Source: Congeria kusceri (lineage: Eukaryota > Mollusca > Bivalvia > Myida > Dreissenidae). From it: DNA of 64,000 nucleotides. Position numbers and translations under genes: made by a program. The notes below the pieces were generated by a model. That model was given only the letters and a program-made list of their open reading frames with translations. It did not search any database and was not told the DNA's origin. Positions within the stretch are counted from its first letter, which is position 1. Each line of letters begins with the position of its first letter. This document shows, piece by piece, positions 59,638-64,000 of the stretch. The DNA lies in assembly GCA_027627225.1 (NCBI GenBank), contig JAPFQT010000165.1:372001-436000 (forward strand), read 5' to 3'.

Positions 59638-62600
59638 TAGTTAAAAGTAATAGTCGCAAGACAAAACTGTCACATGTGAAAACGGTTATAAAACAAGTTG
59701 ACCTTAGGTCACAAAACAAATCGGTCTAAAGTCGAAACGGTCAACAAACAAATCGGTTACACAACAAAGTGGTCCTAAGTCAAAACGGTCAAACAGAAAT
59801 CGGCTAAAAAAATAAACCAGGCATAACTGAAAGCGATCAAAAAAACAAAATGGTCGAAAATCAATACGGTCAAAACGCAAATAGTTCGTAAATCAAATCG
59901 GACACAAGGCAAATCGGTCAAAAGCCATAACGGTCATTGAAGAAAATGTTTCTAAGAAAATACTGTCAAGAAAAAAATCGTTTAAAAGGAAAAGTGGTCT
60001 AAAGACAAATCGGTCACAAGTCAAAACGGTCACAAACTAAATTTGGTACAAGTGAAAACGGTCACAAACTTAATTGGGCACATGTCAAAGCGGACTAAAA
60101 ATAAATACGATAAAAGTAATTTCGGTCACAAAGTAAAGCGGTCGGAAGTCGAAACGGTCGAAAATAAACCGGTCACAACTGGAAACGTTTACAAAAATAA
60201 GTTGTTCGCAAGTAAAAACGGTCAATAAACCAATCGTTCAAAAATCTAATCGGATACAATGCAAATCGGTCACAATACATAACGGTCATAAAAGGAAATG
60301 GCCCTTAGCAAAAACGGTCTAAAATGAATCGCTTAAAAGTAATATTGCTTCCATGACAAAGCAGACGCAAGTGAAAACGGTCACAAACTAAATTGGGTGC
60401 AAGTGAAAATGGTACAAACTGAACTGTGTACAAGTCTTAACGGTCCCAAAGCCAAACGGTCACAAGTAAAACAGTAAGTAAAACTACCGGTAACAAGCCA
60501 TAACGGTCATATAACAAGTCAAAACGGTCACTAAACGCATCAAATTGGACGCAATGCAAGTCGGTCACAAGATATAACGGCCATCAAGCAAAAATGGTCC
60601 TAAATCAAAACGCACTAACAACAAATCAGTCATAGGTCAAAACGGTCAAAAAACAAACCTTTCACAACTGAAAACGGTCTTAAATCAAGTTAAAAAACAA
60701 ACCTGTCACAAATGAAAACAGTCATAAATCAAGTTGGTCAAAAGTCAAAACGGTTTAAAGACAAATCGGTTGCAAATCATATCGGACACAATGGTCAAAA
60801 GCATTAACGTCCGTAAAAGAAAACGATCCTAAGAAAAAACGGTCAACAATCAAATCGTTTAAATGTTAAAGTGGTCCGAAGACAAATCGGTCACAAGTGA
60901 AAACGGTCACAAACTAAATTGGGTCAAAGAGCTCACACACAAAAATGGATAGACGTAATAACGGTCACAAAGTAAATCGGTTGTAAACAAGTTGGTCGTA
61001 AGTCAAAACGGTCAACAACAAAATCAAGTTTGATGCATCGCAAATCGGTCACAAGACATAACGGTCTGTTAACAAAATTGTGCTAAGTGAAAACGGTAGG
61101 AAAAACAAATCGATCAAAAGTCAAAAAGGTCAACAAACAAATCGGTTGCAAATCAAATCGGTCACAAGACATAACGGCCACAAAAAATTGTCCTAAGTCA
61201 CAACGGTCAAAAAATCAAACCGATCATAAACGGTCATAAAACATGTTGGTCAACAGTTAAAACGGTCAAAAAACATAACGGTCACAACTGAAAACGAAAA
61301 GGTCGAATACTAAATTTGTCGCAATCCAAAACGGTCACAGATTAAACTGGGTACACGTCATAACGGTCACAAAGCCAATGGGTCCAAAGTCAAACAATAA
61401 ATAAACATACCGGTAAGAAGCCATAACGGTCATAAAACAAGTTGGTCCTCAGTCAAAACGGTCACACACAAAATTGGTCACAACTCAAAACGGTCACTAA
61501 ACAAATTTGTCGCAAAGCAAATCGGACACAATGCAAATCGGTCACAAGCCATAACGGTCATAAAGGAAAATGGCTCCATGCAAAAACGGTCTATCGGTTA
61601 CAAGTAAAAACGGTCACAAAATAAATAGGATACAAGTGAAAACGGCCACAAACAAAATTGGGTACAAGTCAAAACGGTCACAAAACAAGTCTGTTACAGG
61701 TCAAAATAGTAAAAACCAAACCGGTCACAACCCAAGACGGTCACAAAAATGTTGGTCAAAACTATCATTAAACAAATTAATTGCAAGTCGTTATGGTCAC
61801 ACAGAAAATCGGTGGCATGTCAAAAAGGTCAGAAAACAAACCGATCACATCTGTAGTATCAAAGCGAATCGGTCAAATGTAAAAACGGTCAGAAAACAAT
61901 CCTTTCAAAACTCTTAACTGCCACTAAACAAAGCGCTGGTAAATCAAATCGGACACAATGCAAATCGGCCGCAAGACATAACGGTCAGGTAAAAAAATTG
62001 TCCTAAGTCAAAACCATTAGAAAACAAATCGGTCACAAGTCAAAACGGTCAAAAAACAAGTCGGTCACAAATGAAAACGGTCATAAAACAAGTTGGTCAG
62101 AAGTCAAAACGGTCAAAAACATAAGTTTATAAGCATAGGTGGTCCCAAGACAAATCGTTCACAAGTCAAAACGCTCAAAATATACAGTGATCAGGAAACA
62201 AAATTGCCCTACGTGAAAATGGTCTGAAAAAAAATCGGTCACAAGTCAAAACGGTCAAAGAACAAGCCGGTCACAACTGAAGAGGAAACTGTCGCATAAT
62301 AAATTGGGTACAAGTCATAACGGTCACAAAAGCCAATCGGTGAGAAGTCAGAAAGGTCAGAAAACAAACCGATTATATCTCCGGTAAGACAGCGTATCGG
62401 TCAGAAGTCCAAAAGGTCAGAAAACAATCCGGTTGGAACTCTAAACGGTCACATAACAAATCGCGAGCTAAACAAATCGGATTCAAAGCAAATCGGACAC
62501 AATACATAACGGTCAGGAAACAAATTCGTTATAAGTCACAACGGTCAAAGTCAAAACCGTCACTAAACAAAGCGTTGGTAAATCAAATCGGACACAATGC

Positions 62601-64000
62601 AAATCGGCCGCAAGACATAACGGTCAGGTAAAAAAATTGTCCTAAGTCGAAACCATTAGAAAACAAATCGGTCACAAGTCAAAACGGTCAAAAAACAAGT
62701 CGGTCACAAATGAAAACGGTCATAAAACAAGTTGGTCAGAAGTGAAAACGTCGAAAAACATAAGTTTATAAGCATAAGTGGTCCCAAGACAAATCGTTCA
62801 CAAGTCAAAACGGTCAAAATACGTAATGATCAGGAAGTAACATTGTCCTATGTGAAAATGGTCAGAAAAAAATTCGTTCACAAGTCAAAACGGTCAAAGA
62901 ACAAGCCGATCACAACTGAAAACGAAACTGTCGCATAATACATTGGGTACAAGTCATAACGGTCACAAAGCCAATCGGTGAGAAGTCATAAAGGTCAGAA
63001 AACAGACCGAGTATATCTCCGGTATGAAAGCGAATCGGTCACAAGTCCAAACGGTCAGAAAACAATCCGGTCGGAACTCTAAACGGTCACATAACAAATC
63101 GCGTGCTAATCAATTCGGATTCAATGCAAATCGGATACAATACATAACAGTCAGCAATAAAATTCGTTCTAAGTCACAACGGTCAAAAACAAAACCGGTC
63201 ACAACTGAAAATGGTGATAAAAGATGTTGGTCACAAGTCAAAACGGTCAAAAGCAAATAGTTTATGAGTAATAGTGGTCACAACACACACAAATCGGTCA
63301 CAAGAGAAAATGGTCGCATACCTAATTCGGTCAAAACGGTGTCTAACTAAACTGGGTACAAGTCTTTACGCCAATGGGTCACAAGTGCAAACATACCGCT
63401 AACATCCCATAACGGTCATAAAACAAGTTGGTCCTAAGTCGAAAAAGTCACGAAACAAATCGGTCACAACTCAAAATGGTAATTAAACAAATCGGTAGCA
63501 TATCAAATCGGACACAATGCAAATCGGTCAATAGCAAATCGGTTACAATGCAAATCGGTCATACAACAAAGTGGTCCTAAGTCAAAACGGTGAAAAACAA
63601 ATCGGTCACAAGCGAAAACGGTCAAAAAACGAAACTGTCACAACTAAAGACCATCATAAAACAAGTTGGTCGCAAGTCAAAATGGTCAGAAAACAAATAG
63701 GTCGCAAATCAAATCGGACACAATGCATATCTGTCACGAGCCATAACGGTAATAAAACAAAATGGTCCTAAGTCAAAACGGTCAAAACACAAATCGGTCA
63801 CTAAATGAATGGGTAGCAATTCGAATCGGACACAAGACGTAACGGTGATAATAGATGTTCGTAAGAGAAAACTTGAAACAACAAGTCGTTTAATACTAAT
63901 AATCGTCCCAAGACAAATCCGTCACAAGTTAAAACGGTCAGAAACTAAATTGGGTACAATTCAAAACGGTCACACACTGAATTGGTTACAAGTCATTACG
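59443..64000 (+). repeat. 16-bp minisatellite block of U10 (incomplete)
   Basis: Runs to the end of the window. Variant content follows U5 rather than its neighbour U9 in the second half. Confidence 0.95.
61919..63205 (+). repeat. 0.64-kb tandem duplication inside satellite, U10
   Basis: Copies about 61919-62567 and 62568-63205. Variants track U5. Confidence 0.86.

Larger units (their letters stand above)
1..64000 (+). repeat. Macrosatellite array of ~6.5-kb units, ten head-to-tail
   Basis: The same ordered sequence recurs with anchor positions 3, 6545, 13088, 19635, 26188, 33233, 39798, 45714, 52283 and 58849. Spacings are 6542, 6543, 6547, 6553, 7045, 6565, 5916, 6569 and 6566 bp. All copies share one orientation and nothing interrupts the array. 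Units differ by scattered substitutions and small indels, and two carry large length changes. No flanking unique DNA is visible, so the array extends past both ends of the window or at least reaches them. A eukaryotic nuclear satellite is the natural reading. It is not a ribosomal spacer, because no rRNA gene occurs in 64 kb. Confidence 0.98.
58849..64000 (+). repeat. Macrosatellite unit U10, cut by window end (5152 bp seen)
   Basis: Core head 58849-59442 followed by satellite to the window end. Variants match U5: CGGCTAAAAAAATAAACC near 59801, GGTATGAAAGCG near 63022, GGAAGTAACATTG near 62833 and ACAAGACGTAACGG near 63831. It lacks the U5 498-bp duplication. Confidence 0.97.

Noticed and set aside
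1..64000. Ribosomal DNA intergenic spacer with subrepeats
   Set aside because: Nine complete units pass without any stretch resembling 18S, 5.8S, 28S or 5S rRNA.
1..64000. Telomeric or subtelomeric array
   Set aside because: No TTAGGG, TTAGG or similar short telomere repeat runs are visible.

Overview
The window is one continuous head-to-tail tandem array of a very long repeat unit (a macrosatellite), about 6.5 kb per unit. Nine complete units and most of a tenth are present, all in the same orientation. I see no rRNA, tRNA, transposase, reverse transcriptase, CRISPR array or recognisable protein-coding gene. The AT-rich composition, nested tandem structure and lack of dense coding point to a eukaryotic genome, probably nuclear and heterochromatic. 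The sequence alone does not let me name the species or group.

Each unit has three parts. (1) An AT-rich, non-satellite core of about 1.6 kb spans the unit boundary used here. It holds a perfect 11-bp-stem inverted repeat, an E-box followed by a TATA-like box, several AATAAA signals and diverged internal duplications. (2) A block of about 4.8 kb consists of a degenerate 16-bp minisatellite, roughly AAATCGGTCACAAGTC alternating with AAAACGGTCAAAAAAC to give a 32-bp dimer. It includes a 0.64-kb segment present twice in tandem. (3) A C-rich, G-poor segment of about 150 bp closes the block before the next core.

Units, measured from a fixed point in the core: U1 3-6544, U2 6545-13087, U3 13088-19634, U4 19635-26187, U5 26188-33232, U6 33233-39797, U7 39798-45713, U8 45714-52282, U9 52283-58848, U10 58849-64000 (cut by the window end). 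U5 is long (7045 bp) because of an extra 498-bp tandem duplication. U7 is short (5916 bp) because its two 0.64-kb copies have fused into one. The other complete units are 6542-6569 bp.

Shared variants show higher-order structure. U1+U2 is repeated as U3+U4 (period about 13.09 kb). Satellite variants pair U6 with U8, U7 with U9, and U5 with U10. U6 and U7 nevertheless share core variants with each other, so the array is a mosaic produced by unequal crossing-over and gene conversion.

Open frames in the core and satellite look incidental. The longest (217 codons) is frameshifted in two units, gains variable C-terminal extensions from satellite sequence, and all differences I could read between copies change the amino acid. 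Frames inside the satellite are a trivial result of a stop-free 16-bp period: every + frame reads the same cyclic 16-residue peptide. If the array is functional, the likeliest routes are non-coding transcription from the core promoter-like site or protein binding to the dense GGTCA sites. Both are inferences.
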